A DNA stretch of 64,000 bases from assembly GCA_016795505.1 (NCBI GenBank), contig JAEUHH010000016.1, positions 1-64,000 of the forward strand, written 5' to 3'. The stretch is from Verrucomicrobiales bacterium (lineage in GTDB: Bacteria; Verrucomicrobiota; Verrucomicrobiia; Verrucomicrobiales; DEV007). The notes beneath the pieces are model-generated. The model was not told where the DNA came from and did not search any database. It saw only the letters and a program-made list of their open reading frames with translations. A program made the position numbers and the translations under genes. How positions within the stretch are numbered: position 1 is the first letter of the stretch; each line of letters opens with the position of its first letter. Below are positions 1 to 10,209 of the stretch, one piece after another.

Positions 1-57
1 GAATGCCACGGGATTAGGACGGCTCTTCGGTCCAAATGGGTGTTTCGAGCGAAATAG

Positions 58-165
58 ATGCCGCAGGCATCACAGCTATTAGCCGGTGGTTGAGGAGCGT
101 AGCGACGACACCACCGGATCAAATGGAAAGGAAACCGAGCATCCCGGAGGGATGCCAGCGGGCGA
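58..165 (+). repeat. Dispersed intergenic repeat, copy A1
   Basis: This copy starts at ATGCCGCAGGCATCACAG, continues through an AGCCGGTGGTTGAGGAGCG core and ends near the short palindrome CATCCCGGAGGGATGCCAG. It recurs inverted at 191-285 and direct at 1149-1250. It contains small self-complementary segments (GCCGCAGGC, CATCCCGGAGGGATG). No credible gene overlaps it; a small open frame through it has no family likeness. Function unknown; a REP-like element is my inference. Confidence 0.8.
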
Positions 166-190
166 GGCGGCAGGCGAAATGGCAAGCAGC

Positions 191-285
191 TGGCATCCCT
201 CCGGGATGCTCGAGATGCGGGTGGATGGACCGGTGTTATCGCTGCGCTCAACCACCGGCTAATGGCTGTGATGCCTCCGGCATCC
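191..285 (-). repeat. Dispersed intergenic repeat, copy A2 (inverted)
   Basis: This is the reverse complement of copy A1 with a few changes: TGGCATCCCTCCGGGATG at the left, then CGCTCAACCACCGGCTAATGG and GATGCCTCCGGCATCC at the right. A1 and A2 therefore face each other across about 25 bp and could form a large imperfect cruciform. Confidence 0.8.
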
Positions 286-330
286 AATCGGCAGGGCAAT
301 CGACCCGACGCCCTTAATCCCGTGCCATTC

Positions 331-394
331 CGATCAGACCCTGTTCGATCGGCGATGTGACCGGGTTTGATCGGCGATGTGACCGGGTCTGATC
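331..394. repeat. GATC-flanked dimer repeat, copy 1
   Basis: Three adjacent units of about 22 bp. The first is inverted (CCGATCAGACCCTGTTCGATC) and the next two are degenerate direct versions (GATGTGACCGGGTTTGATCGG). The same family recurs at about 8.5, 12.2, 20.9, 29.8 and 51.8 kb, always between genes. Confidence 0.75.
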
Positions 395-564
395 AGCGAG
401 GCAATTGGGTTGCCAAGCTTCTTGGCTGAGCCGACGCGCCGCCTTCCATCCCATCTGGCATTGGCATTTCGCGATCCGTGAGCTGCCGCCGACATCCGCA
501 TCCCGGAGGGATGCTCCCTGAGTAGCCCGGAGTGAAACTCCAGGTTGGCCGCCAGCATAGCCCC

Positions 565-711
565 CAACCCCGGATGGGGTTGTCCCATGGGGTGAATGCT
601 CCGGCGGCGGGACAACCGCAAAGGACAACCCCATCCGGGGTTGCCGAAGCGCTGGGCGTGTACCAGGGGTCTGCGACCCCTGGCTACTCATGGAGAACCG
701 CTCCGCGGTTC
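565..711. repeat. Cluster of perfect short hairpins
   Basis: Positions 565-585 and 623-643 are a perfect 21-bp inverted repeat, and each arm is itself a hairpin (CAACCCC-GGAT-GGGGTTG). Two more perfect hairpins follow: 663-683 (CCAGGGGTC-TGC-GACCCCTGG) and 695-711 (GAACCGC-TCC-GCGGTTC). There is no T-run after them, so they do not look like ordinary terminators. No gene is visible here. Confidence 0.75.
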
Positions 712-751
712 CGATTGGTGCATGGACGGGCCAGGGCCTCGTGGAGCAAAG

Positions 752-1125
752 CCAAGTCACGCGCGAAACCAGTTCATGCGCGAAACCAGTTCACGCACGA
801 AACCAGTTCACGCACGAAGCCAGTTCACGCACGAAGCCAGTTCACGCACGACGCCAGTTCACGCACGACGCCAGTTCACGCACGACGCCAGTTCACGCAC
901 GACGCCAGTTCACGCACGACGCCAGTTCACGCACGACGCCAGTTCACGCACGACGCCAGTTCACGCACGAAGCCAGTTCACGCACGAAGCCAGCTCACGC
1001 GCGAAGCCAGTTCACGCACGACGCCAGTTCACGCACGAAGCCAGTTCACGCACGAAGCCAGTTCACGCACGAAGCCAGTTCACGCACGAAGCCAAGTCAC
1101 GCGCGAAACCAGTTCATGCGCGAAA
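752..1125. repeat. Array of 22 tandem 17-bp repeats
   Basis: The unit is CCAGTTCACGCACGAMG, with 22 uninterrupted copies in exact 17-bp register. The first two units (CCAAGTCACGCGCGAAA, CCAGTTCATGCGCGAAA) are the same as the last two, so the array has matching variant ends. Interior units differ mainly at the next-to-last base (GAAG or GACG). Because 17 is not a multiple of 3 and the unit has no stop in any forward frame, all three frames stay open and encode the same 17-residue period. That explains the long Arg/Thr/His-rich open frames here, which I do not call genes. There are no unique spacers, so it is not a CRISPR. Confidence 0.9.
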
Positions 1126-1148
1126 CCGGGTCATTCCGAGACCCGTGA

Positions 1149-1250
1149 GATGCCGCAGGCATCACAGCCATTAGCCGGCGGTTGAGGAGCGCAGCGACGA
1201 CACCGCCGGATCTCCATACCCACAAAACAGGCATCCCGGAGGGATGCCAG
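1149..1250 (+). repeat. Dispersed intergenic repeat, copy A3
   Basis: Direct copy of A1: GATGCCGCAGGCATCACAG, then an AGCCGGCGGTTGAGGAGCG core, ending at CATCCCGGAGGGATGCCAG. It sits just after the 17-bp array, so A-type elements flank the whole island. Changes relative to A1 on the two sides of the core (GGTGG to GGCGG, CCACC to CCGCC) are compensatory, which suggests a conserved hairpin. Confidence 0.8.
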
Positions 1251-1320
1251 CCCCCCCGTCCGTTGAGCCTGCCCACGTGAAGGCAATCGTCGGCATCCCA
1301 CAGGCAAAACTCCGTTTTCC

Positions 1321-1402
1321 ACCCCTCGTCGGTTCCGACGAACACCAAAAAAGACTTTTCTACCCCTCGTCGGTTCCGACGAACACCAAAAAACACCCCT
1401 CC
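1321..1402. repeat. Two copies of a 41-bp hairpin-bearing repeat
   Basis: Two direct copies, at 1321 and 1362, of a sequence starting ACCCCTCGTCGG. Each contains the perfect stem CGTCGG-TT-CCGACG followed by AACACC and an A-run. It lies just past the 3' end of the ABC ATPase gene on the other strand. In that direction no T-run follows the stem, so I do not call a terminator. Confidence 0.7.
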
Positions 1403-1468
1403 GCTCCCCCGTCACCGATCATCGGCTTCCCGGAATCTGCGGAAGCCCCCATCCGCCTCCGCGGACGC

Positions 1469-3019
1469 TCACGCTGCCGCGGCCGGGCTGTCGCCGCCGG
1501 TGGCCAGACGCATCACGGCCTCCTCGCTCAGGCGATCACGCGCCAGTTCGCCGGTCAGGCGGCCCTCGTGCATCACCAGGGCGCGGTCCGACATGCCGAG
1601 CACTTCCTCCATCTCGCTGGAAACGAACAGGATCGCGACGCCGGCGCGGGCCAGATCCTCCATCAGCGCGTAGATCTCCTGCTTGGCGCCGACATCGATG
1701 CCGCGGGTGGGCTCGTCGAGCAGCAGCACGCGGGGCTTCATCGCCAGCCACTTGCCCAGCACGACTTTTTGCTGGTTGCCGCCGGACAGGTAGCGCACCA
1801 CCTGCCGGTCGTTGGGCGTCTTGATCCGCATTTTGCCGATCATTTCGGCAGAGATCTCGGATTCACGGCGGCGGTTCAGGAAGCCCCCCGGCCGCCGGTC
1901 GCGCGACAGGCTGGCGAGGCTCAGATTCTCCCGCACCGCCATTTCCAACACCAATCCCTGCCGTTTGCGGTCCTCGGGCGCCAGCGCCAGACCGGCCCGG
2001 ATCGCATCGCGGGGCGAGCGGATCGCCACCGACTCGCCGGCGATGCGGATGTCGCCGGCAACCGCTGGCATCGCGCCGAACAGGGTCTCAATCATCTCGG
2101 TACGGCCCGCCCCGACCAGGCCAGCCACGCCGACGATCTCGCCCGCCCGCAGGGAAAAACTCAACTCATGCCCCGGATGCACCGGCGTGCGCAGCCCCCG
2201 CACTTCCAGCACGACGTCGCCGGGTGTGTGGGGCTGGTGCGGGTAGAACTGCGACAGGTCGCGCCCGACCATGAGGCTCACCATGCGGTCGTGGGAAATC
2301 TCGTCGCGGGCCAGATCGCCGGCATTTTCACCATCGCGGAGCACGGTGACGCGGTCGGCCAGGGCCTTCACCTCGCCGAGCCGGTGGGAAATGTAGATGA
2401 TGCTCACCCCGCGGGAGCGGAGGTCGCGAATCACGGCAAAAAGGCTCTCCGTCTCTTTCTGCGAGAGGCTGGAGGTCGGCTCATCCATGATCAGGATGCG
2501 CGCGTCGATGGACAGGGCCTTGGCGATCTCGACCATTTGCTGCCGCCCGATGGTCAGGTTGCCCACCACCTCGCGCGGATCGATCTGGAGCCCCACCAGG
2601 TCCAGAAAGCGCCGCGACTCGGCGACGATGGTCTTTTCATCGATGAACCCGTGGCGCCGGGGCTCGCGTCCGAGGAAAATGTTGGCTCCGATGCTGAGAT
2701 TCGTCGCCAGGTTCAGCTCCTGGTGGATCAGCGCGATGCCGTGGCGCATCGCCGTCGGCACGCTGTCAATCACCACCGCCCTGCCGTCGAGGAGGATCTC
2801 CCCCGCATCGGGCGTCTGCACGCCGGCGAGGATCTTCATCAGCGTGCTTTTGCCGGCGCCGTTCTCGCCGAGCAGGGCCAGCACCTCGCCCCGCTGCACC
2901 CGCAGCCCCACCCCGCGCAGCGCCTTCACGCCAGGGAATTGCTTCACGATACCGCGCCCCTCGAGGATCGGCGCGGCGGTCTGGCTTTGGCTCTGGCTGT
3001 CGGTCGGTAGGTCGGTCAC
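1469..3019 (-). CDS. Sugar ABC transporter ATP-binding protein, RbsA/XylG/MglA type
   Basis: ATPase that would power uptake of a monosaccharide through a separate permease and binding protein. About 516 aa, the usual size for this double-ATPase family. The first half has a Walker [10 protein letters not shown], at about residues 51-59 and Walker B in [11 protein letters not shown]. The second half has the degenerate first nucleotide site typical of the family, then the signature LSGGNQQK and [14 protein letters not shown] chose a GTG start at 3019 because the open frame upstream has no family likeness. No permease or binding-protein gene is adjacent: downstream is the repeat island, upstream are unrelated frames. 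It is therefore an orphan ATPase here. The substrate cannot be told from sequence. Confidence 0.9.
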   Translation of the reverse strand: MTDLPTDSQSQSQTAAPILEGRGIVKQFPGVKALRGVGLRVQRGEVLALLGENGAGKSTLMKILAGVQTPDAGEILLDGRAVVIDSVPTAMRHGIALIHQELNLATNLSIGANIFLGREPRRHGFIDEKTIVAESRRFLDLVGLQIDPREVVGNLTIGRQQMVEIAKALSIDARILIMDEPTSSLSQKETESLFAVIRDLRSRGVSIIYISHRLGEVKALADRVTVLRDGENAGDLARDEISHDRMVSLMVGRDLSQFYPHQPHTPGDVVLEVRGLRTPVHPGHELSFSLRAGEIVGVAGLVGAGRTEMIETLFGAMPAVAGDIRIAGESVAIRSPRDAIRAGLALAPEDRKRQGLVLEMAVRENLSLASLSRDRRPGGFLNRRRESEISAEMIGKMRIKTPNDRQVVRYLSGGNQQKVVLGKWLAMKPRVLLLDEPTRGIDVGAKQEIYALMEDLARAGVAILFVSSEMEEVLGMSDRALVMHEGRLTGELARDRLSEEAVMRLATGGDSPAAAA

Positions 3020-3166
3020 GCCCTGTCTTTTGCCCCAATCCCCCGCCGCCGTCCAGCCCGAAAGCGCGCCGGTCGGGGGCGGTTGACGGATCCACGGCCA
3101 CGACTTACGATTCGTCCATTGAACCAAAAGACAACAGCGCTGCCCGCTGCGGCACGGACCGGTCAG

Positions 3167-3349
3167 ATGATCGACCCGGCAGTCCTGCGTGCCATCCGCT
3201 TGAAGAACTCCGAGCGCGCCAAGAGGCTCACCCGCGAAGAGAAGATGGAGCAGATGTGGGCACATGGCTCCGAGCGGAGGCTGAATCCCTACTTGACTGG
3301 GCAACGGAAGCTGGTCGGCTTCTCGGCCCGGACGACAGCGCCCGACTGA
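3167..3349 (+). CDS. Small hypothetical frame overlapping the kinase-like gene
   Basis: A 60-residue frame starting [20 protein letters not shown], rich in Lys, Arg and Glu and probably helical. It overlaps the next frame (3256 onward) by 94 bp in a different phase, which is unusual for two real genes. It may be the 5' part of the same ancestral gene, separated by a frameshift near 3260-3340, or a small regulator. I recognise no family. Weak call. Confidence 0.35.
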   Translation: MIDPAVLRAIRLKNSERAKRLTREEKMEQMWAHGSERRLNPYLTGQRKLVGFSARTTAPD

Positions 3350-3798
3350 TCGCAGGGCACGAGCGCATAGGTGGCGCCACGGAACACGATGTCTTTTTGT
3401 CCGCAGATGGGCAGCGGGTCATCAAGATCACTATGCCGCCCAACTTTGGCGCGCGCGGCGAAGTGCTCGAGTATGTGCGAAACGCGATCTGGGCAAACGA
3501 GATGTTCGGCGACGACATCCGCCTGGAGGGCATCATCGAAACAGAAGCCGGCCCCGCCATCGTGACGAGCCAGCCTTTCATCGAGGGTCGGGAACCCACC
3601 GTCGACGAAATTTCGGAATGGTTCGAGTCCCAAGGCTACGTCGCGGACGGCTACAACAAATGGCGGCATCCGGAGACAGGCGCCGTGATCGCCGATGCCC
3701 ACTCGGGAAATCTGGTGATGACAGACGCGGGTCTCATACCCATAGACCTCCAGATTCTCAACCCGGGCAGGCAGACGGCTCAAACTGCCGGTCGATAG
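3256..3798 (+). CDS. Polyvalent-protein kinase-like domain protein, possibly truncated
   Basis: About 180 aa. The order and motifs match the kinase-like domain found in phage and plasmid polyvalent proteins. A glycine/His segment, [10 protein letters not shown], leads into a strand with a likely ATP-site Lys (RVIKIT). Then come [23 protein letters not shown], and a C-terminal [12 protein letters not shown] with GLIPIDLQI, equivalent to the catalytic HxxN and metal-binding D of kinases. The start is uncertain: the GTG at 3256 lies within an overlapping frame. No other phage or plasmid genes are nearby, so this looks like an isolated remnant or a domesticated copy. Activity is inferred. Confidence 0.6.
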   Translation: MGTWLRAEAESLLDWATEAGRLLGPDDSARLIAGHERIGGATEHDVFLSADGQRVIKITMPPNFGARGEVLEYVRNAIWANEMFGDDIRLEGIIETEAGPAIVTSQPFIEGREPTVDEISEWFESQGYVADGYNKWRHPETGAVIADAHSGNLVMTDAGLIPIDLQILNPGRQTAQTAGR

Positions 3799-6463
<2,665 letters not shown>

Positions 6464-6552
6464 TTGGGCGATCGACTGCGCGGCCCCGAAATACGTTGCC
6501 GGCAGGGATGCCGGCGCTCCCAGGGTTGGCTTTCCCAGAGGAGGCTCGGGGC

Positions 6553-6582
6553 ACAAAAAAGCGCCAGCGGACAGGCTGGCGC
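6553..6582 (-). terminator. Rho-independent terminator after tRNA-Val
   Basis: Read on the minus strand, a perfect 8-bp stem GCGCCAGC-CTGTCC-GCTGGCGC is followed directly by TTTTTT. It lies 25 bp past the 3' end of the tRNA. Confidence 0.88.
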
Positions 6583-6606
6583 GGCGGGTGGTGATGATCA
6601 GAGAGA

Positions 6607-6681
6607 TGGTGCGCGATGCTGGGTTCGAACCAGCGACCCCCTGCGTGTGAAGCAGGTGCTCTACCACTGAGCTAATCGCGC
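6607..6681 (-). tRNA. tRNA-Val (anticodon CAC)
   Basis: 75 nt. The acceptor stem GCGCGAT/ATCGCGC pairs fully. The D arm is GCTC-AGTGGTA-GAGC, the anticodon stem CCTGC/GCAGG with loop TTCACAC (anticodon CAC, reads GUG), and the T arm GCTGG-TTCGAAC-CCAGC. The 3' end is ACCA, so CCA is encoded. Its own promoter lies upstream and a strong terminator downstream. Confidence 0.97.
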
Positions 6682-6702
6682 GCTCGGTCGCGGAAGGAGC
6701 GG

Positions 6703-6731
6703 ATATTACGCGCCCCTCCCGCTGAAATCAA
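6703..6731 (-). promoter_or_regulatory. Sigma-70-type promoter for tRNA-Val
   Basis: On the minus strand, -35 TTGATT (6726-6731) and -10 TAATAT (6703-6708) are separated by exactly 17 bp. The -10 box ends 21 bp before the mature tRNA 5' end. The segment after it is GC-rich, as in growth-controlled stable-RNA promoters. It lies between the end of metY and the tRNA, so the tRNA need not depend on readthrough. Confidence 0.8.
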
Positions 6732-6787
6732 CCGGAAGCTTGGCGGAAAAATCAGGCCGTTCAGAGCCCGATTCCAGCCGCCGCGGG

Positions 6788-8077
6788 TCATCCCTTCGAC
6801 GCGGCGATGCCGCGATCGATGTCGGCGAGGATGTCGTCGATGTGCTCGATGCCGACAGACAGGCGGATCAGCTCGGGAGTAATGCCGCCGGCCCGCTGCT
6901 GGGCTTCGTTGAGCTGGGAGTGCGTCGTGGTCGCGGGATGGATGGCCAGCGACTTGGCATCGCCGACATTCGCGAGGTGCGAGAACAGGCTCAGGCCCTC
7001 GATGAACTTCTTCCCGGCCGCGGAACCACCCTTGATGCCGAAGACGACCATCGAGCCGCCCTTGCCACGCAGGTATTTCACGTTCTTCGCATACTCCGGG
7101 TCATCCTCCAGACCGGGGAAACGCACCCACTCCACATCGGGATGCGCCTTCAGGTAGCGCGCCACCGCGAGGGCGTTCTGGCAGTGCCGCTCCATCCGCA
7201 GCGGCAGCGTCTCGATGCCCTGGAGCAGGAACCACGAATTATCCGGCGCGATGCAGGCGCCCAGATTGCGCAACGGCACGGTGCGCATCCTCAGGATGTA
7301 AGCCAGCGGGGCCAGCATCTCGGGCAGGTCGTGCCCCCAGCGCAGACCGTGGTAGGACGTGTCGGGCGTGTCGAACAGCGGATGTTTCCCCGCGCCCCAC
7401 GGGAAGCGGCCGGAGTCCACCACCACCCCGCCGATGCCGGCGCCATGCCCGCCGAACCACTTCGTCAGCGAGTGGACCACGACGTCCGCGCCATGGGCGA
7501 GCGGCTGGGTCAGGTATGGCGTGGAAAAAGTGGAATCGACGATGAGCGGGATGCCATGGGCCTTCGCCACGGCCGCTACCGCCTCGAGATCGGTCACTTC
7601 GAGCGCAGGATTCGACACGCTCTCGCAGAAAAGGGCCCGCGTCCGGTCGTCGATGGCATCGGCGAACTGCTGCGGGTCCTGGGAATCGACGAACTTCACC
7701 GTGATGCCCAGCGTCGGCAGGATGTCGTTGAACTGGGTGTAGGTGCCGCCATAGAGATTGCGGGCCGAGACGATGTTGTCCCCCGCCTGGGCGAGATTGA
7801 TGATGGAGTAAAACACCGCCGAAGTCCCCGAGGCCAGCGCCAGACCAGCCATCTCATGGGCGCCCTCCAGCAGCGCGACGCGTTTTTCCAGCACGTCGGT
7901 GGTGGGGTTCATCAGCCGCGTGTAGATGTTGCCCAGTTCGCGCAGGGCGAACAGGTTCGCGGCGTGCTCGGCGGAGTTGAACACATAGGACGCAGTGCGG
8001 TACACCGGCACGGCGCGGGAGTTCGTGGTCGGGTCGGGGCGCTGACCACCGTGGAGGCAGAGGGTCTCGTGTTTCAT
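6788..8077 (-). CDS. metY: O-acetylhomoserine sulfhydrylase (PLP enzyme)
   Basis: Makes homocysteine (or methionine with methanethiol) from O-acetyl-L-homoserine; cytosolic, Cys/Met metabolism PLP family. 429 aa, normal for MetY and longer than the roughly 390 aa of MetB/MetC. The start MKHETLCLHGGQRPDPTTNSR matches the family, as do YTRLMNPT, ALASGTSAVFY, and the PLP lysine in VVHSLTKWFGGHG (Lys206). The GHGAGIGG and SLAIHPATTTHSQL segments are also typical. The start at 8077 is set by the family N terminus; the frame upstream is unlikely to be translated. No other Met genes are adjacent. A hairpin lies in its leader (see findings), but no known SAM riboswitch core was seen. Confidence 0.95.
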   Translation of the reverse strand: MKHETLCLHGGQRPDPTTNSRAVPVYRTASYVFNSAEHAANLFALRELGNIYTRLMNPTTDVLEKRVALLEGAHEMAGLALASGTSAVFYSIINLAQAGDNIVSARNLYGGTYTQFNDILPTLGITVKFVDSQDPQQFADAIDDRTRALFCESVSNPALEVTDLEAVAAVAKAHGIPLIVDSTFSTPYLTQPLAHGADVVVHSLTKWFGGHGAGIGGVVVDSGRFPWGAGKHPLFDTPDTSYHGLRWGHDLPEMLAPLAYILRMRTVPLRNLGACIAPDNSWFLLQGIETLPLRMERHCQNALAVARYLKAHPDVEWVRFPGLEDDPEYAKNVKYLRGKGGSMVVFGIKGGSAAGKKFIEGLSLFSHLANVGDAKSLAIHPATTTHSQLNEAQQRAGGITPELIRLSVGIEHIDDILADIDRGIAASKG

Positions 8078-9103
8078 GGGGATGGGGTTGGGTTTTTGGG
8101 TGGGGTGTTTTCTGATGGAGGTCCGGGGCCGGAATGGTGGCACCGAACTGCCATTCCGTGTTCCGGAAACAGCGACGAATTCGCTCTATAAACGATCAAC
8201 CCAGGAAATTCCAGCCATACGTCAGCCAAACGCAAACCCTATACCCCGTGCAAGAACGCGAAAGGGGCCATGGAGCGCGCTATCTGCTGACATATTTTGC
8301 CCGCCCCCGAAATCGGCGGAACATCTCTGCGAATCGTGCGGGACCCGGGAGCGCTTTCCGGGGGGAAAAGCGATCAAACAGCGAATCGTGAATCGGCTAT
8401 ACCAGGATGCCGACACGGGGACTATGAAGAAGATTGGCGCTGCCAATTTTCTCTATTGAGGCCGCGCAGTTGAGGTGAGCCCGATTCCAATGAGACAGGG
8501 TCTGATCTCCGATGAAAGAGGGTTGAATCGAAATCTGCCAGCCCTGTCATAGCCACCTCATGCAGAGAAGCCGGGGCCAATAAATCGGAGGCGCCCCCCT
8601 CGCCATCGGCCAGAACAATTCTGGTGAGGGAAACGCGCTCACCAGATCGTGTCCAGCCCCTTGGGAATGCACCTTTCTGGTCAAAAACCGCCCTCGCCTT
8701 GTCGATCGAATGGTGTGGTTGGGCCTACTGCGGAGGCGCAACCTTCCGTCGCCTTGGCTGCCAACCACGTATCGACACCTGCCCGCCAGACGCTCCGAGA
8801 CCGCGAAAACCGCAATTTCCAGGCACACGCCCCTACATTCTTTGGACCAAAGCCGCCGACCGGCCCGCTGCGGACGAATCCCCCAATGACTCGAATCCCC
8901 ACCGCCCGCTTTCGGGCCACCGGATTCTTCCGCCCTTTATCAATCAACGATTTACACAATCAAATCTCGCCCATGCCCGCTGCCAACCACCCCCAACTGG
9001 GACCAAACCTCATCGGATCGCTGCTTTCTGTTCAAAATCCCAACACTTCAAAATTCTAAAATTTCTACTTGTCTTGATCCTTAAAAAATTTTAAATTTCT
9101 CTC
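8078..9103. other. 1-kb gene-free interval upstream of metY and the LysM gene
   Basis: Divergent control region of metY (left) and the LysM gene (right). Short open frames exist on both strands, but none shows a recognisable family, a plausible start context or a hydrophobic or helical pattern, so none is called. It contains a GATC-flanked repeat at 8491-8530, a hairpin at 8131-8157, a small palindrome CCAGAACAATTCTGG at 8610-8624, and an AT-rich stretch at 9040-9103 that probably holds the promoter of the LysM gene. Confidence 0.6.
8491..8530. repeat. GATC-flanked dimer repeat, copy 2 (degenerate)
   Basis: TGAGACAGGGTCTGATCTCC followed by GATGAAAGAGGGTTGAATCG: one good and one decayed unit of the family seen at 331, 12152, 20851, 29799 and 51744. 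Confidence 0.7.
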
Positions 9104-10036
9104 ATGAATCGAATCACCCTACCCGTCGCTACCCTTGCTCTCGCGGCCGCCTTCTCGCTGCCGGCGACCGGTGCCGAGCCGGCATCACTTCAGGATCAGG
9201 TCACCCGCCTCGAAAACCGGGTCAAAACCCTCGAAGCCGCCCTCCGGGAACTGACGAAGAACTCTGCCGAGCCCTCGCCGACCGTCACGGGCGGGACCAT
9301 CACTCCGCCCCCGGCACCGCCTGCCATCGACCAGATCTCCGCGAACAAGCCGGCCGCCCCCGAGGCCAAAGTCCACACCATCGCCGCGGGCGAGACGGTC
9401 AGCATCATCGCGGCCAAGTACGGCGTGCCCCGTCCGGAACTGCTGGAGGCCAACGATCTCAAGGAAGGTCAGCAGATCTACATCGGTGACCAGCTTGTGA
9501 TCCCCCAGAACAAGCCGGCCACCCCGAAGGCCCCGCTCACCGGACCGACGCCGGATCGTGTGAACAACCCGACGCAGCCGTCCACCGGCGCCACCACTGC
9601 CTACAAGGTCAAGGCCGGTGACACCCTCACCAAGATCGCCCGCAGCCACGGCACCACCATCACCGCCATCAAGGCCGCCAACCGCCTGAGCAGTGATAAT
9701 CTCTCGGTCGGCCAGACGCTCCAGATCCCGGCCAAGGGCGCCGGCTCCAGCCCGAGCATCGCCACGGACACCCCCACTCCGTCCAAGCCCTCGACCAACA
9801 CCGGTGGAAAGACCGAGCTGGCCAATCTGCTGCGCCCCGACGAGACCTACGGCTACTACACCATCGAGAAGGGCGATACGCTCTACTCTCTGGCCCGCGA
9901 CTTTTTCACCACCCCGGCCGAGCTCCAGCGCCTGAACAAGATGGGCACCAGCACCACCCTGCGCCCCGGCCAGGACGTGGTCGTCCCGACTAAAAAATAC
10001 GAGGCGCATCACAACAAGCTCGCCAACAACGGCTGA
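9104..10036 (+). CDS. Secreted LysM-repeat protein
   Basis: 310 aa. The N-terminal signal peptide is MNRITLPVATLALAAAFSLP with a likely cut after ATGA. A short coiled coil follows (about residues 28-50, LQDQVTRLENRVKTLE). Then come three LysM domains for peptidoglycan binding, at about 87-130 (HTIAAGETVSIIAAKYGV), 166-210 (YKVKAGDTLTKIARSHGTT) and 249-296 (YYTIEKGDTLYSLARDF), joined by Pro/Thr/Ser-rich linkers. No catalytic domain is present, so it is probably a periplasmic wall-binding scaffold or cell-shape factor. The upstream 60 bp are AT-rich and no clear Shine-Dalgarno is visible. A terminator follows at about 10.1 kb. Confidence 0.92.
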   Translation: MNRITLPVATLALAAAFSLPATGAEPASLQDQVTRLENRVKTLEAALRELTKNSAEPSPTVTGGTITPPPAPPAIDQISANKPAAPEAKVHTIAAGETVSIIAAKYGVPRPELLEANDLKEGQQIYIGDQLVIPQNKPATPKAPLTGPTPDRVNNPTQPSTGATTAYKVKAGDTLTKIARSHGTTITAIKAANRLSSDNLSVGQTLQIPAKGAGSSPSIATDTPTPSKPSTNTGGKTELANLLRPDETYGYYTIEKGDTLYSLARDFFTTPAELQRLNKMGTSTTLRPGQDVVVPTKKYEAHHNKLANNG

Positions 10037-10107
10037 CCCCCGTTGCGCCGCTGCCAATTTGTCTCGTGCTTCGTCTCCCGAAGTTGTTGAGACATCGTTG
10101 AGTGGTC

Positions 10108-10150
10108 AAAGGAAAGCCCGGTCCGCGAGTGCGGGCCGGGCTTTTCCTTT
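10108..10150 (+). terminator. Rho-independent terminator after the LysM gene
   Basis: The stem GGAAAGCCCGGTCCGC / GCGGGCCGGGCTTTTCC has one bulge and one G-U pair, a GAGT loop, and runs straight into TTTT. It separates the LysM gene from the TPR gene. The A-rich left flank means it could also work in the other direction. Confidence 0.8.
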
Positions 10151-10209
10151 TCCGGAGAGACATCCTGTGCGACCATCCCGCCACTCCGTTTTTCCCTCCC
10201 CTGCCCCTC

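Noticed and set aside
752-1125. CRISPR array
   Set aside because: Units are directly adjacent, with no spacers and no cas genes nearby.
532-1185. Three overlapping Arg/Thr/His-rich open frames (150-217 codons)
   Set aside because: They are the three readings of the 17-bp tandem array, which has no stop in any forward frame. No start context or family likeness.
1321-1402. Terminator for the ABC ATPase gene
   Set aside because: The repeated stem CGTCGG-TT-CCGACG is real, but in the direction of transcription the T-run comes before, not after, each stem.
1244-3010. 588-codon plus-strand open frame
   Set aside because: Antisense to the ABC ATPase gene with clear Walker motifs; composition is His/Gln/Ala-rich as expected of an antisense reading.
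8078-8260. SAM-I or SAM-II riboswitch upstream of metY
   Set aside because: A GGTGCCA-like stretch is present on the metY strand, but the rest of the core (kink-turn and GCAACC segment) is missing.
8547-8828. 93-codon minus-strand frame in the 1-kb gap before the LysM gene
   Set aside because: No family, no recognisable start signal, mixed Arg/Leu/Cys composition; likely chance.
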